Assembly: GCA_033239525.1 (NCBI GenBank)
Contig: BSYO01000025.1
Coordinates: forward strand, 1,708,001-1,772,000
Direction: 5' to 3'
Source of the DNA: Nepenthes gracilis
Lineage: Eukaryota; Streptophyta; Magnoliopsida; Caryophyllales; Nepenthaceae
Length of the DNA stretch: 64,000 nucleotides
Position numbers and translations under genes: made by a program. Below the pieces are notes generated by a model. The model was not told where the DNA came from and made no database searches. It worked only from the letters and a program-made list of their open reading frames with translations. How positions within the stretch are numbered: position 1 is the first letter of the stretch; each line of letters opens with the position of its first letter. Of this stretch, positions 12,001 through 22,800 are shown piece after piece.

Positions 12001-15000
12001 CCTGCCTCTTAGCCACTCGCCGAACACGTGTAGGGTACGAGAACACTCTGATTCTCGCATGACCCTTGCGCAATCTTCCAATGACCTTTCGTTTATAGAG
12101 ACGCCCATAAGGAAATGATCAAAACCCAACAAATTTTTTTTCACAACCTTGTGGGGGACTCTTCGTCTCTACCGGTGACCGTCATCACCTGCCCTTTGGA
12201 AACTTCCCATCAATTGGGATACAAACTTCGGTCTTCGTAAGCCTAAATGATACCCTTTTTGCTCCACCGAACCTATAGTAATCTCACTGCCCTTCAACTT
12301 CTCCTCTGTAGTAGAATAACTTCCCCTTGCACTCCTCATTGGTCTTCTCTTCCCGCCACCTTAACTAATATCCCCGTTAGTAACCGTGACATTATCCTTG
12401 GCAATCGAAACTTTCATCAAGCACTGGCCTAATTGCTTACTTTCCCTTACCATAATCGAGGAATTTTGATGAGTTTTCACTAGCCTTTTTCAAATGTCGT
12501 GCTGAAGCCTTAATCATCAAGCTTTTCAGTTGAAATCACATTCAACCACAAATCCGGGGCATGTTGCATATCCTTTAACAAGAGTTTCATCCTATTACTT
12601 GTCTGCAAGCTAACATCCCCAATGCCAACAACCTTCGACGAACTATTGTTATCCATCTTTAATATCCCATAGTCCCTAGGCGTATAATTGGTGAAGAGGG
12701 ACTTCTTCGATGTCACATGATATGAGAAACCACTATTCATCACCCGATTCGTCTCCTGGATTGGAAAGCAGCCTGTCTTCCCCATGTGGATTGCCCAAAG
12801 GTCTCCGCAAAAAGCGATAGAGGCCTGATCATAATCATTATGATCCCTCCTCTCTTGATGCTCACCTCCACCCTCCTTCTTCTACTTCCTCCTGGGAAAA
12901 TTCCGCTTCATATAGCCTTTTTTATCACAATGGAAACACTTCATATCCTGAAACTTGGAATAACCGTTACTCCTCTCTGATTTGCCACCTCGGTCCCTCG
13001 ATCTTCCATGTTCTCAACCTCTAGTGAATACTAAGAGTCTCGGCTCTTCTGACGCCTCTCTTCCACCTTGACTCATTCATAAGTAAGGAAGCGATAACCT
13101 CATTTAGGGTGAGCGTGTCCTTTCCAAACAATAGCATCGTAATAATATGATCATACGAGGTCAACAAAGACGCCAGCAACACCAACGTCTTGTCTTCTTC
13201 CTTGATCTCCTCATTAGGTACCGACATTTGCATCAAAATCCGGTTGAACTCATCCAAATGTTTCTAAAAACTTTCTCCTTCTAACAAATGCAAGTCATAG
13301 AATTTCTTCTTCACGTATAATCTAATTGTCAAGGATTTGAACTTATATCAACTCTTAAACTTTACCTACACCTCCGCTAGATCCGACAAGCCAATGACAT
13401 CCTGAAGAGTGTTATCCGCAAGATACAACTTGATCGTGCAATTAGCAAGATCCCTCTTATCTTATCACTTCTCTTCCGTCATATTATCCGACTTATCTTC
13501 CTTACCCCGAAGTGCTTTTATCGTTTCTTTTTTAGTTAAAATATTCTTCACACTTTCTTACGAAATGATGAAATTATTTTTCCTATTAAATTACTCAACA
13601 CAAAATGGCAAGCTCTTCGATGTTGACACCATCAAACCATAGTTCTACGACCTCACTCTAATACTACTTGTTTGGGTTCAACTCGATACACAAAATACGA
13701 CGCAATAAAATAAGACTTGAACCCCTTTCAACCGTTAGCCACCAAAAGTATGAGTACAAGAAACACAACAATGCATAACGATTTTTAATGTGAAAAATCT
13801 TTTTCTACTAAGAAAAAATCACGAGATAAATTTAAATAAATCTACTATAAAAGTGTCAATTACAAGAATTCCTTCCAAAATCCCTTCACTACAAACCCGA
13901 GCGGAGAATGGGCAATTACAACATTCCTCAATACACCCGACAACCCACAAAAGAAATACAATGAAAAATAAGAGCAACCAAACGAAAATGTGATTCTAGA
14001 AATCACTTCCAGAACGATGTACTGACTTTGACGAAAAACAAAACTTAAATCGAACCTCAACCGGATACCGAACATCTTCATCTTTTATCTTCTTCTCTCC
14101 TCTCTCTTTGTGCGGTGCCTCTTGTGGAGAGTGATTTTGGAATCCTTAATCCTAAATCACATTCGCCCGATTTTATAGTCTCAGGCCGCACTTGAGTGAT
14201 AGGCAGGCGCGACTCAAATGTTAGTGACTAAGAAATCCTTGCTCGAGTGCCACTCAAATGAGCCTTGAGCATGGTGTCCTGGCAGGTAATTTAGAATCGA
14301 CGCTCGAGCACTTGACTCAGCCCCTGCCTCTTAGCCCTTTGTCTTGCGCGCAAGCACTCCGATTCTCGCGCGACCTTCCAATAACCTTTCATTTGTTGAG
14401 ATACCCACAAGAAAGTGACCAAAACCCAATAATTGCCATTCTTAGACTTCTAAACACATTTGTTCCTTCATTTTCTTTTATTTTCTTATTGTTCATTGGG
14501 ATCTACCTAAAATTGTGGTAAATCTCACAATGATTTTGAGAGAGGTTACTTGTAACGAAGCTCATATTTTATAGTAAAGATTATTTTTCTGTAATATTTT
14601 CTTAATTAAAAAATATTTTTTTACGTGAAATTATATGTTCCTTTTATTTTATGATTTACTTTTTTATGAATGTTATTATTATCTAATCTCAACACAATTT
14701 ATTTTTTTATGAATGTTATTATTATCTAATCTCAACACAAAATTTACATAAGAGGGTTCGGTAGACTGTTCCCAACATCTTTGTCCTCTCTGGAACCCCT
14801 AAGTTGCAGTTTAATTCAATAACACTTCAACAGTGGCTCAAGGCTTTTAGTTTATCACATTTGTGTTCATTATGGTTCTTGTTGTTTGGATCACTTTCTC
14901 TCCGAGGCATGGATGAAGACATTAATATCGATTTTAGTATTAGATACGATCATATTTGATGAAAAATAGTATAAGACATTGTAGATAAAATCTTTTTTCT

Positions 15001-15301
15001 CATGGTCAAAACAAAATGAGTTACATAAAAATATTAACTGTTTTTAATCATTTTATTTATATATTTGTAGTTAATATTATCGAAATTAATTTTGATATTC
15101 TTCTAAGTTTTTAAAAAATATCCTAGAATTTTGATTTATATATATTTTAAACCTTTATAAAACATATAAATTTCGATTAATTAGAATGCCTAGAGATATT
15201 ATAATATCTTTCAAAAGCGTAAATTTAAGCTTTTAAAATCAAAAGAGCAGAAAAATGGGACAGAGACATTATAATATCTATTGATATGATGACAAATTAA
15301 G

Positions 15302-15332
<31 letters not shown>

Positions 15333-18300
15333 ATATTGGAGCCTCATCACATTGATATTTTTATCTATGCCTCTAGGTGTGACATGGGAACTCTTGAAAT
15401 GAAGTTCTAGGCATTAAGGATGATGTGAGCGACACTCAGGGGCCTGCGCCACACTAACCGCAGCATAGGACCTGCGTCGTAAATTTCAGCCATCCGGATA
15501 AAATTGAACAGCCACACGGTTCTCAGCCGTTGAATTTTATTTGAACGGTTAAAACTATGTAGCACGGGGCCTGTGCTGCATTAATACGATACATGGCCCA
15601 TAGGGTCGATGTGAGAGTGTTAATTATGGAATGCCTGCGCAGACACATAGTATACTCATATCAAACTAGCAATCATTGAAAATCTCCATTTGGACAATTG
15701 AGATGAAGTCAATTTCTATCTTCTCTTTTATTCTAGATAATGGCACTAAAATAGTTAGGTTTTTAAGTGATTAACAACAGTAAAATAAAAGTAATCATAT
15801 TATAAATTGTTTAATTTAAGTGAAAGATTTTGAAAAAAAATTACCCAAAAAAAAAAAAGAGAATAAATTTTATTATCTTTAAAAATGAAATACAAGAGAC
15901 AACTACAAGTGTTTCTAAAAACCCACAATAAATCCTAGACTCTGCATTTATAATAAAATGATGGGTCCAATCATTTAACAGGCTTTTCCATTTAAAATTT
16001 ACATCAAATTATATCATAAAATTTTTCAAATAAGATGTTCAAACATGCCGGTCACAATTAACAATAAGCACTAGGGAAGGAATTCAACAATCATGCACAA
16101 GATCAACCATAGTTCTTTATTGCTGTAAAAAGGAAGAAGAGTATGACCAGTTCAGGCATAGCTGTGCCTATTAAGATATTCCAAGTGGAAAGAGAAGACA
16201 TGAGCAATTGTTAAAGTATGAGATCATGACTTCTCACAAAACGGAATCAAATAATTGCTGCCAGTTAGACATCAATTAAAATTATACAAAGTCAATATCG
16301 GAAATCAAAATCAGTGGGATGATTTTGATTGCTAAAAACACGAATTGTCAACAAAATGGACAGATCAAGAAAAAAAGAACACGAATTGTTAACATAATGG
16401 ACAGATAATTAATAAAAAGAACACGAATTGTCAACATAATGGACAGATCATGAATAAAAATATCGATGATTGACATATTAAATAATGCATATCAGTATAA
16501 GATATATCGAAAAAAATTTTAAAAATTATGAGTTCACTGGGCTTTATCAATTGATATATCGATCAAATATTAGATATATCAGCTAATATATCATGATATA
16601 TCGTTGATATGGTAATATATTATGATATTATTAGAGTATTAAAAAATATCAATATTTAGGCATTCCACTACAGATAGATAATGACCCCAGAAGAATCTAA
16701 GTCCCCATACCTCAAGGCATTCCCCTGCAAGCAAGATAGCTCCAATTCCTACTCCCGTGTTGATGGCCGTTTGAATGAATATCACAAAATAAAACATCCA
16801 TCCAGACCCTACTCACAAAATAAATAAATAAATAAATAAATAAAATAGTGTTCAAAAGTAATTGCTCTCTTGGAAAAAATGGTAATGAACAATAGAATAC
16901 ACATCCAACAATGAAATAATAAAAGTTGTGTCAAAGAAAATCCCCTAGAATTTTTTTTTTAATTGAAGTGTCAACGATTATGTTTACTTTGACTCGAGTT
17001 AAATGAAATATCAGTAAACATATATTAATATCAGACATTCGATACCATTAGAAGATAGTAATATATTGACATATTGAGTATATATCATAATATATCAACT
17101 GATAAAAAAAAAAAAATATTGATTTTTCATTAAAAGAGAGTGGGAAATTTTAGTTTCACAGCACAAATTGTTAATTACTTATAAATTTGCCCATCTCCTC
17201 TCAGGCACATGCCCTACAAATGGGATTTGGGGGATACTCTATTAAAAAATAGGTTGATTCAATTTCTTACAATTAAAATTATTTGATTAATATTAGATGA
17301 ATAAGATTAATATTTTTTAATATTAAATATAATTAAGTAATATTTTTTAATATTAAATAGTATAATTATTTTATTAATATTAAATAATTATAATTAAAAA
17401 AATAAATTAACTTCTATTTTAAAATGATAAGGTATCCAAATCCCTACAAATAAGAGGCGGGTTGGCTGGGACAATCATGTTGAATAGCTGCAGCATTCTT
17501 TGATGCCTCATTTCAAATTTGCATCAAAATAAACCAATATATGATTAATTTGTTAAAATTATTTATCCATAATATAAATTAATTATAAAATCAAAGACTA
17601 AGATAAATCTAAAAAAAATAAATTTGACGATAAAAAATAATAAAATTAAAAATATTTTTTTCTCACACGTGGCATCAACACAGTGTATAATTGGGTACAA
17701 AAAGCTGAGCCAAGGGTGCTCACATACCATACCATATCCGGCCGGACCGGCCAAGAGGAATGCATCAAAATTCAACCGTGAAAATTTAAATTAAACAAAT
17801 ATTAAAATTAAAACTTTTTCGTAATTTTTTAAACTCTAACCGTCGGATTGTATTGATCCAACGGTGAGATGGGGATGCAGGTGCAGCATCCCGGGCTAAT
17901 CCTTTCCTGATCCTATTTTTCCGCATTCGAACTCCGGCGAGTTGAAATTCAACGCCGGCGAAAAAGCGGTTTATTCCGCTGTTTTGAAATCTGAGTTTGC
18001 CTTTTTTTTTTTCAATTCAAAGACAATATGATGAAAAAACTTCAACCAATATGAAGTAATAGGAGTATAAAAGTAGCAAAGACGAGAAAAAAAAAATCAC
18101 CTAGGACGTCGGCGGCGAGCTCTCGGAACCGGATATGCCGGCGACCTTCCTTCTCGCAGCGGTCGAGAACAAGAGACATGAGGAAGTAAGAGTAGAAAGT
18201 AACAACGCCCATCGCCGTTAAGCAAAAGAACCCAAGCGCCCATCCAAGTCCCCTGAAAGTGTACGGCAACGTCAGTATCGTCGGCCCTACTATCGCCGTA

Positions 18301-18519
18301 GTCAGATGGTACCCGGCGTGCCACCACTTCCCTATTTTTTGAATGAAATTTCAATTACTAGTAATAGCCGCAGCTTAATCTAGAGACAAATTGCAATCTG
18401 AAAATGGAGAGCAGAGAGAAGACGGTAACCTAACCTTTTGATTCTAGAACGAACTGTGCTCCGGCGTCTTCTCCCCGGCCTGATTTGTGCGGTGGGCTTG
18501 TGCTGGGAATCTCCGGCAT
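93..18519 (-). CDS. GABA/amino-acid transporter (At5g41800-like), 5' part, six exons, continues past the window start
   Basis: This is a membrane amino acid/auxin permease family transporter, closest by recall to Arabidopsis probable GABA transporter 2. By family it is a proton-coupled importer of GABA or related amino acids. Exons on the minus strand are 18519-18435, 18331-18101, 16808-16711, 1554-1368, 1190-1060 and 329-93. All borders are GT/AG, and intron phases 1,1,0,1,0 join without a frameshift into 323 codons, about 70% of the usual 450. Visible family stretches are [56 protein letters not shown] and [19 protein letters not shown]. Hydrophobic membrane segments fill most exons. I chose the ATG at 18519 because it gives the short acidic N-terminus usual in the family; an in-frame ATG at 18633 is possible. 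The donor at 92-91 leads out of the window, so the last third is missing. No stop or frameshift is seen. Confidence 0.9.
330..1059 (-). other. Fifth intron of the transporter, no feature
   Basis: This is AT-rich sequence between the in-frame exons 1190-1060 and 329-93. Poly-T runs occur, but I see no repeat or gene here. Confidence 0.7.
1655..3690 (+). repeat. Tandem array of about six SINE-derived units, about 180 bp each
   Basis: The landmark TTTAAAC (the decayed B-box GTTCAAAC) recurs at 1711, 1890, 2085, 2263, 3384 and 3565. Spacing is 178-181 bp once the solo LTR at 2319-3254 is removed; the step to 2085 is 195 bp because of a short internal duplication. Each unit reads like a tRNA-derived plant SINE of the tobacco TS type: a degenerate A-box (GTAGCATGTAAAACATTGAGG), then a block like GTCATGAAGATCATGAG, the B-box, AATAACTTCT, ATATAGGGTTAAG, a GTATACATCTTAT block and ATATGAAAATTTTGTATACT, followed by an AT-rich tail. 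The head-to-tail arrangement and family assignment come from my own reading and recall. Confidence 0.75.
2319..3254 (-). mobile_element. Solo LTR, Tat-like Ty3/gypsy, minus orientation
   Basis: On the minus strand it begins TGTTAGGCCCCGG and ends GGACGCAACA, the same terminal CGCAACA seen in the two full gypsy elements of this window. A TATAAATA box (minus) lies at 2788-2781. Flanks are ATTTT (2314-2318) and ATTTC (3255-3259), an imperfect 5-bp target duplication. Removing the block restores the periodicity of the SINE-derived array around it. Its base composition is clearly richer in GC than its surroundings. No coding sequence is present. Confidence 0.75.
3691..6127. other. Intron sequence with no recognised gene
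   Basis: This is AT-rich sequence with short open frames that match nothing I recognise. A stretch at about 4890-5040 is full of ATATC/GATAT words and resembles 16480-16660 and 16990-17110. About 5880-6010 has repeated GTGCA/TGCATG words. Nothing else is supportable. Confidence 0.5.
6164..6330. repeat. Four consecutive hairpins in the subterminal left end of the PIF element
   Basis: Four different inverted repeats follow one another: 6164-6191, a perfect 28-bp palindrome centred on CGCG; 6220-6232/6234-6246, 13-bp arms with a 1-nt loop; 6267-6277/6281-6291, 11-bp arms with a 3-nt loop; and 6303-6314/6319-6330, 12-bp arms with a 4-nt loop. All contain GGAAT/ATTCC words, which also appear near the right end. 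Confidence 0.9.
6806..7385 (+). repeat. Interrupted GT-rich microsatellite/minisatellite
   Basis: About 580 bp of (GT)n is broken by recurring GTGCGTGAGTTTGTG and GAGTTGGGTGTCCGTG words, so it is a compound repeat rather than a pure dinucleotide. It lies between the left end and the transposase of the PIF element. Open frames across it are simple-repeat artefacts. Confidence 0.9.
7648..9020 (+). pseudogene. PIF/Harbinger DDE transposase, three exons, disabled
   Basis: Exons are 7648-8177, 8264-8489 and 8572-9020, with GT/AG introns. Exon 1 carries the N-terminal helical region ([33 protein letters not shown]). Exon 2 has the first catalytic Asp ([10 protein letters not shown]) and the second (ESAADSRIL). 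Exon 3 has the Glu in [16 protein letters not shown], so the DDE triad is present and exons 2 and 3 are open. Exon 1 is broken: an in-frame TAG at 7741-7743, a one-base deletion near 8139, and in the corrected frame a TGA at 8169-8171 where relatives have Trp. After that correction the exon 1-2 junction is phase 0, which supports the frameshift reading. By family it would cut and paste the element together with the Myb-like protein; this copy cannot make a full protein. Confidence 0.85.
9188..10291 (+). CDS. Myb/SANT-like partner protein of PIF/Harbinger element, apparently intact
   Basis: Two exons, 9188-9526 and 9719-10291, are joined in phase 0 by a 192-bp GT/AG intron and give about 303 residues. 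The N-terminal 110 residues look like a plant Myb/SANT-like domain: the stretch begins [17 protein letters not shown] and includes [12 protein letters not shown] and [19 protein letters not shown] basic nuclear-localisation-like patch (KGRKRKVS) lies near residue 207. The C-terminal part ([13 protein letters not shown] to [14 protein letters not shown]) resembles the tail of such proteins. In known PIF elements this protein binds the element ends and helps bring the transposase to them. There is no stop or frameshift, unlike the neighbouring transposase. The start ATG follows an A/T-rich leader. Confidence 0.85.
10292..11147. other. AT-rich 3' part of the PIF element
   Basis: This is non-coding, with repeated AAATATT words (10490-10680) and an (AT)n run at about 10959-10981. 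TTGGAATAA/TATTCC words appear before the right inverted repeat. Confidence 0.6.
11279..12131 (-). repeat. 3' LTR of the Copia remnant
   Basis: This 853-bp block is related throughout to 13669-14431, for example the shared TTTTTAATGTGGAAAA-like and GCGCAACTCGAGC-like segments. The ends are TG...CA. Confidence 0.8.
12510..13257 (-). pseudogene. Copia gag and pre-integrase/protease remnant
   Basis: Minus-strand fragments appear in gag-pol order. 13257-13021 holds a Copia gag (UBN2-type) piece with [17 protein letters not shown] and [16 protein letters not shown]. About 12950-12889 is a zinc-knuckle relic, [14 protein letters not shown], in which the His and last Cys positions are lost. 12785-12510 holds [18 protein letters not shown] and [17 protein letters not shown], typical of the region between protease and integrase. 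Stops and frameshifts separate the pieces, so no functional protein is expected. Confidence 0.8.
13655..13668 (-). other. Decayed primer-binding site of the Copia remnant
   Basis: Just inside the 5' LTR (minus strand) the sequence reads AG then TAGTATTAGAG, nine of eleven matches to TGGTATCAGAG, the site complementary to initiator Met tRNA. Both differences are G-to-A or C-to-T. Confidence 0.65.
13669..14431 (-). repeat. 5' LTR of the Copia remnant
   Basis: This 763-bp copy of the LTR is shorter than its partner through several small deletions. Its outer end reads CAATA where the other copy has CAACA. Confidence 0.8.
14660..14745 (+). repeat. Tandem duplication, two units of about 42 bp
   Basis: The string TTTATGAATGTTATTATTAT followed by CTAATCTCAACACAA occurs twice back to back in AT-rich intron DNA. 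Confidence 0.85.
15431..15610. repeat. MITE-like GC-rich patch
   Basis: A GC-rich block of about 180 bp in AT-rich intron DNA has two GGGGCCTG words (GGGGCCTGCGCC and GGGGCCTGTGCTGC) around CCGTTGAATTTTATTTGAACGG, here described as CCGTTGAA facing GAACGG. It resembles 17837-17895 and 61771-61810 in combining a CCGT(C/T)GGAT-like motif with GCTGC(A)C. No terminal repeats or target duplication could be fixed. Confidence 0.35.
16339..16460 (+). repeat. Short tandem repeat, about 42-bp unit, nearly three copies
   Basis: CACGAATTGT(C/T)AACA(A/T)AATGG followed by ACAGAT recurs three times, separated by A-rich spacers. It is adjacent to GATATC-rich DNA in the transporter's third intron. Confidence 0.85.
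16480..17110. repeat. Dispersed GATATATC-rich repeat flanking exon 3 of the transporter
   Basis: Two blocks, about 16480-16660 and 16990-17110, are dense in ATATC/GATAT and ATATATC words. The first shares AGTATTAAAAAATATCAATA with the related block at about 4970-5000 (AGTATTAAGAAATATCAATA). The exon at 16711-16808 lies between them. The family is not identified. Confidence 0.5.
16809..18100 (-). other. Second intron of the transporter
   Basis: This is AT-rich, with an AAAT run at 16822-16845. At 17837-17895 lies a GC-richer fragment containing CCGTCGGATTG, GATCCAACGG and GGTGCAGCATCCCGG. The minus-strand open frame at 17775-17563 matches nothing I recognise. Confidence 0.6.
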
Positions 18520-19154
18520 TTGGGGGCGGTGGAAGGCGGTTGCGAAAGCGATGGCGCGGACGGTTGGAAACTTTATTGCTAGATCGATTACTAGCTTACT
18601 CGCAAGAAGGATTGCCTTGTCGTGCGGGTTCAAGGGATTTAATTTTGTTTTTTTTTTTGTTGTTTAATTTATTTTTATTGTGTTTTTTTATTTTTAATAA
18701 TTTTTATAAGATAAAAAAATCCAAAAAACATATATTTTTTTATACTTTTTTTATTATAATAATATTTTAAAAATATTTAATTATAAAATTATTATTTTAT
18801 AAATTTATAAGATATAATATTTCTCATATAATAATATTTTTAATAATATGTGATTATAAAATTATTATTTTATAAATTTATAAAACATAATCCTAATTAT
18901 AAACAATATTTTACTGGCATGAGATTATAAAATTATTGTTTTATAAATTTATAAAATATAAATATATATTTAATAAATAATAAATATTTAATCTAATTTA
19001 TAAACAAATTTATTTATATTTTTATGTTTTTTTATAATTTATTATCTTATAAAAATATATACAAATTACAAATATAAAATATAATTTTTTTAAAAAAAAG
19101 AGCGGTGCCGTGCGGTGCGGGCATTTTATACAATGACAGGTAGAATAAAGTATT

Positions 19155-19186
<32 letters not shown>

Positions 19187-19870
19187 GTGTCTATTTATAT
19201 AATTGTCATTTTAATTATAATTTTTATTAAACTATTTAAATATGAAATTTATAAAATTAAGTCAATTATATGATATAAAATTATAATAATATTTACGAAA
19301 ATAGAGACTTTATATTTTTACATAATAATTATTTATTTTTAAATAATTAATTATAATTTAATTATAATTATTTATTTAAAAATAGGATTAAAATTATCAT
19401 GTATAAGTCCATAAGAGATATAGCATCTCTCAATCTAGGGGCCATTGACACATTAGAGAAATAGACAAACCCCAAGAGTGGTTCATATTTAATTAAGAAA
19501 GCTCAAGAGTCAACTTTGTTCTATCTTGTTAATCAATCATCAAAATTAAAATAAATTTTAATTAAAATTTCTTCATATTTTTTTAAGCTATATAGAGGCT
19601 CGTGACTCTAGCCATGAAAATAAATAAGAAGAAAGTCAGATAGACATGTAGCTCAATAATTGATTTGAGTTCAAAAGTAAACTTAAATTTAATTTCTTAT
19701 GAGTTATAATAGTTATATTATATAAATTTGATAACTCATTATATATATACAGATAAATAAATAGTTACTTTTTTATTAATTTTTGTCCATATTAATATCG
19801 GCGTGTAATTTTTACTCAAGCTCTAAGTATGTAGGACTTATTATCTGTTTCATTGTAGTTCAAAATTGAG
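18520..19870. other. Upstream region of the transporter gene and AT-rich intergenic DNA
   Basis: From 18520 to 18640 the DNA is still gene-like and may be 5' UTR. From 18650 on it is very AT-rich with repeated TTATAAAATTATTATTTTATAAATTTATAA-type words (18780-18960), so a tandem-like AT repeat is present. An (AT)n run lies at about 19160-19186. No gene is seen. Confidence 0.5.
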
Positions 19871-22800
19871 ATCATTGGGATAGTAGTTTGTGCTTTGATT
19901 TCAACTTGATGGGTGTGGTACTATACGGATCGGCCCTGTAATGTCCGATAACTTGATATCGATATTAATATTTAATTAATATTAATTAACTAAATAACTA
20001 TTTAATATTCTTTGAATGTAAATTTCATATCAATACTTTGATCAATCTCAATATAAATAAATAAAGACATACACATGACCAATTATGTGCCACATCATTA
20101 TGTGGCTCTGACTCTGACCTATTTCACATGATATGTCGGGGCTTAAATATGTAATGATACTTATATAATACAATAATCAACGTATAATAATCTGTAAAAA
20201 TAAATAAATATCCATAAATTTGATCGAACAAAACTAAAATCATCAATAATAACACCAAACAGACACCAAATCAGGAACATATAATACCCAAATTATAACA
20301 TAAGATCATAGTGGATCTTAAATCGATGCAACCTACTATCCAGATTTAAATATCGCCTAAAATATATTATAATCATAATCTGTTCAAAAGCTAAATTATA
20401 TCATGACATGTTTACCTAAAAAATATAATACTATTATCTGAATAACCGAAATATATGCTAATATTATCTGAAACTGTCTAATCGAATAAAATACAGTATT
20501 AGACCCATTAATTATCATCCGAATACTATCCGAACATAACATGCTACAATTAATATTATCCAAAATCATTAAATGATAATAATTATTATTAATTTATTAA
20601 TCTAAATTTCTCTTATCAACTCGATCCTTCAATCCTGTCTACCTATTAAGGACTTAGGCATCTCATCCGAGGGGTTAGTAAAACAGTATAAGAATGAGTG
20701 AAATACTCAATAATGTATAATATATATCAATAAATATACATACTTTATACTTAAAAAAACATATCGGAAGGAATAAAAATTATGATCAAATGCAATGATA
20801 TGAATATAAATAGAAAAACTTAAATAATACATTTTTAATTTTTTTGTCTTATTCATTTTTAATCTTAACTATTAAAACATATTTAAATCTTATTTTTCTT
20901 TAGAAATTAGGGCCAATAAGCCTTATTGATTAAAGAAGCGGACAATCAAAATCCAGATTATATGTATTCCCACACAACCAAAAGTCATACATTTTTATTC
21001 AAGATTTAAAAGTGGGTCATTTACATATAACCTTAAAGATGGAATTAGACACCGCTTATTAACCCTCGCAATTATATATGGTCAAATATCGATATACTTA
21101 TTTTAATATATTAAGGTATGCCATAATATATTACCTGTTAAATCATAATCTTAGTCCAATATTTAATTTAAAAAAACTTTATATTTAATTTCATAATTTT
21201 TAGTTCTTGTACTTTTGGATAATGATTTATCATTTTTTAATATAATTGTAGAGTTTTTTTCATAATTCTGTATTTTCATATTTAGACTTTTGCAAAACTT
21301 TAGGCATATTAAATTTGAAAGGATGGAGTGCTAAAATAACAATTGAAATGTAAAAATTTTAGTATACAAGCCAGTTCCACAATATAAGCATAATTTAGTA
21401 AAAATACTAAATCTTCAGACCTTGTGGCTTAAATTGTGTACCCTTTTTCCGCTTCTATAAGTCATATATTTGGTAATTTCAAGCCTATATAAGTTGCTAC
21501 ACGAATTTCTAACATGAGAAATCAAAAATTACACAAGAAAAAAAAAAAAAATCAGCATGGAGTGCTGAATTTTAGCAGCAGTTTACAAAATTAGCTAGTG
21601 TACCAATTTTCATATTGTATAGGTTAAATTGTATGCATTTTTCAGTTCATATAAGACATGTATATGATAATTTAAAGTGTATATGTGCTTCTATATGAAT
21701 TTAAAATATGAAAAGGCCTAAACTTAGCAAAAATTTAGCAAAATCGGCATAGTTGGAAGAATTTCCGTATTTTGGTTCATATACTTTACATGTAGAAAAT
21801 TTGTATGCATTTTTTAACTTGTATTCAACATATAATTAATAGTTTAAAACATGTAAAAGTATATGCATGGAATTAATATATGAAATGAACATTTAAATCA
21901 TGAATTCAGCAACCAAAAATAAGAAAATTAACATAAATGTAGAATTTAAGCTTTTAGTGTAGAAATTTTAACATAATTCAACATATTTAACACCCATGCA
22001 GAGCTATAAACTCGAATTTCAAACCGTGCTTGTAACAAGAATGTAAAATCAAAACATGTTTGCATGGTACATGGATTTAAGCATGAGTTTCTATAAAATT
22101 TTGCTATAAAATCATAAAAAATGAATATGCATACTCACGGCAAATATTTATACTTCAAAATTACAATTTAAATAAGTATTGAAATAAAAAAACTCAAAAA
22201 ATTTGACAAAAAATAGCAACAAGAGAAGGAGTTTAGAATACACTTGCATTGATTTGGATTCACTAAAATTCTAACTTGGATTACCTCAAATTCGAATTTA
22301 ATGACTTTTTTCTCTTCTTCTATCTCTTCACCTCAGCACTCTCTTCTCTGAATTCTGTTGAGAAAATGACGGAATTGAGCTCGGAGATCATATTTATAAT
22401 ACATTGCGCTCATGTGGCGCTCGAGTGCACGTTAAGCTAAGGGCCTCGTTGAAACGAGCACTAGGCGAGCCTGGAACGCATACTTCTGGTTTTTGCGCCA
22501 ATAGGTGCCTAGAGCGCCACTCGAGCACCCTACGCCAAAGGCATGCCTTAGGAGTGCATCAGGCGCATGGCCAAAATTAGGTCCAATTTGACTCTTTAAT
22601 CCAATTTTATATATTTTAACCTCAATTTTAATTATATTAATTTAATTAATTATGATTAACATAACTTAGAAATTCAGACCTTATAGGCCCAGAACCCAAA
22701 CCATAGGAGGAAGGAAAGTCTAAATAACGACAACCTATTAGAAGTCCCTTTGAACCCAAGAAGTAATTGCTTAAAAAGGTTTTAACAAAAAAAAAAAAGA

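Larger units (their letters stand above)
11279..14431 (-). mobile_element. Internally deleted Copia LTR retrotransposon
   Basis: Two related LTRs (11279-12131 and 13669-14431) flank only about 1.5 kb, against 4-5 kb in a full Copia element. Gag and protease-side remnants are on the minus strand; reverse transcriptase, RNase H and most of integrase are absent. On the minus strand the LTRs begin TGTTGGGTTTT (decayed to TATTGGG in the 5' copy) and end CAAACA. A decayed initiator-Met-type primer site follows the 5' LTR. The flanks ATTTT and ATTGC do not form a convincing target duplication. Confidence 0.8.
1555..16710 (-). other. Giant third intron (15.2 kb) of the GABA transporter gene
   Basis: The donor after GECLE (16711) and the acceptor before IMYSSL (1554) are both clean and in phase 0, so the two exons belong to one reading frame. 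The other introns are 177 bp to 1.3 kb. Its bulk comes from a SINE-derived array, a solo LTR, a PIF/Harbinger element and a Copia remnant, each listed separately. Confidence 0.85.

Noticed and set aside
1368..16808. Two separate genes on either side of the 15 kb intron
   Set aside because: The exon phases match, and the joined protein reads through the family sequence without gap (GECLE followed by IMYSSL).
17563..17775. Minus-strand 70-codon frame in the transporter's second intron
   Set aside because: It has no family resemblance, and the exon model is complete without it.
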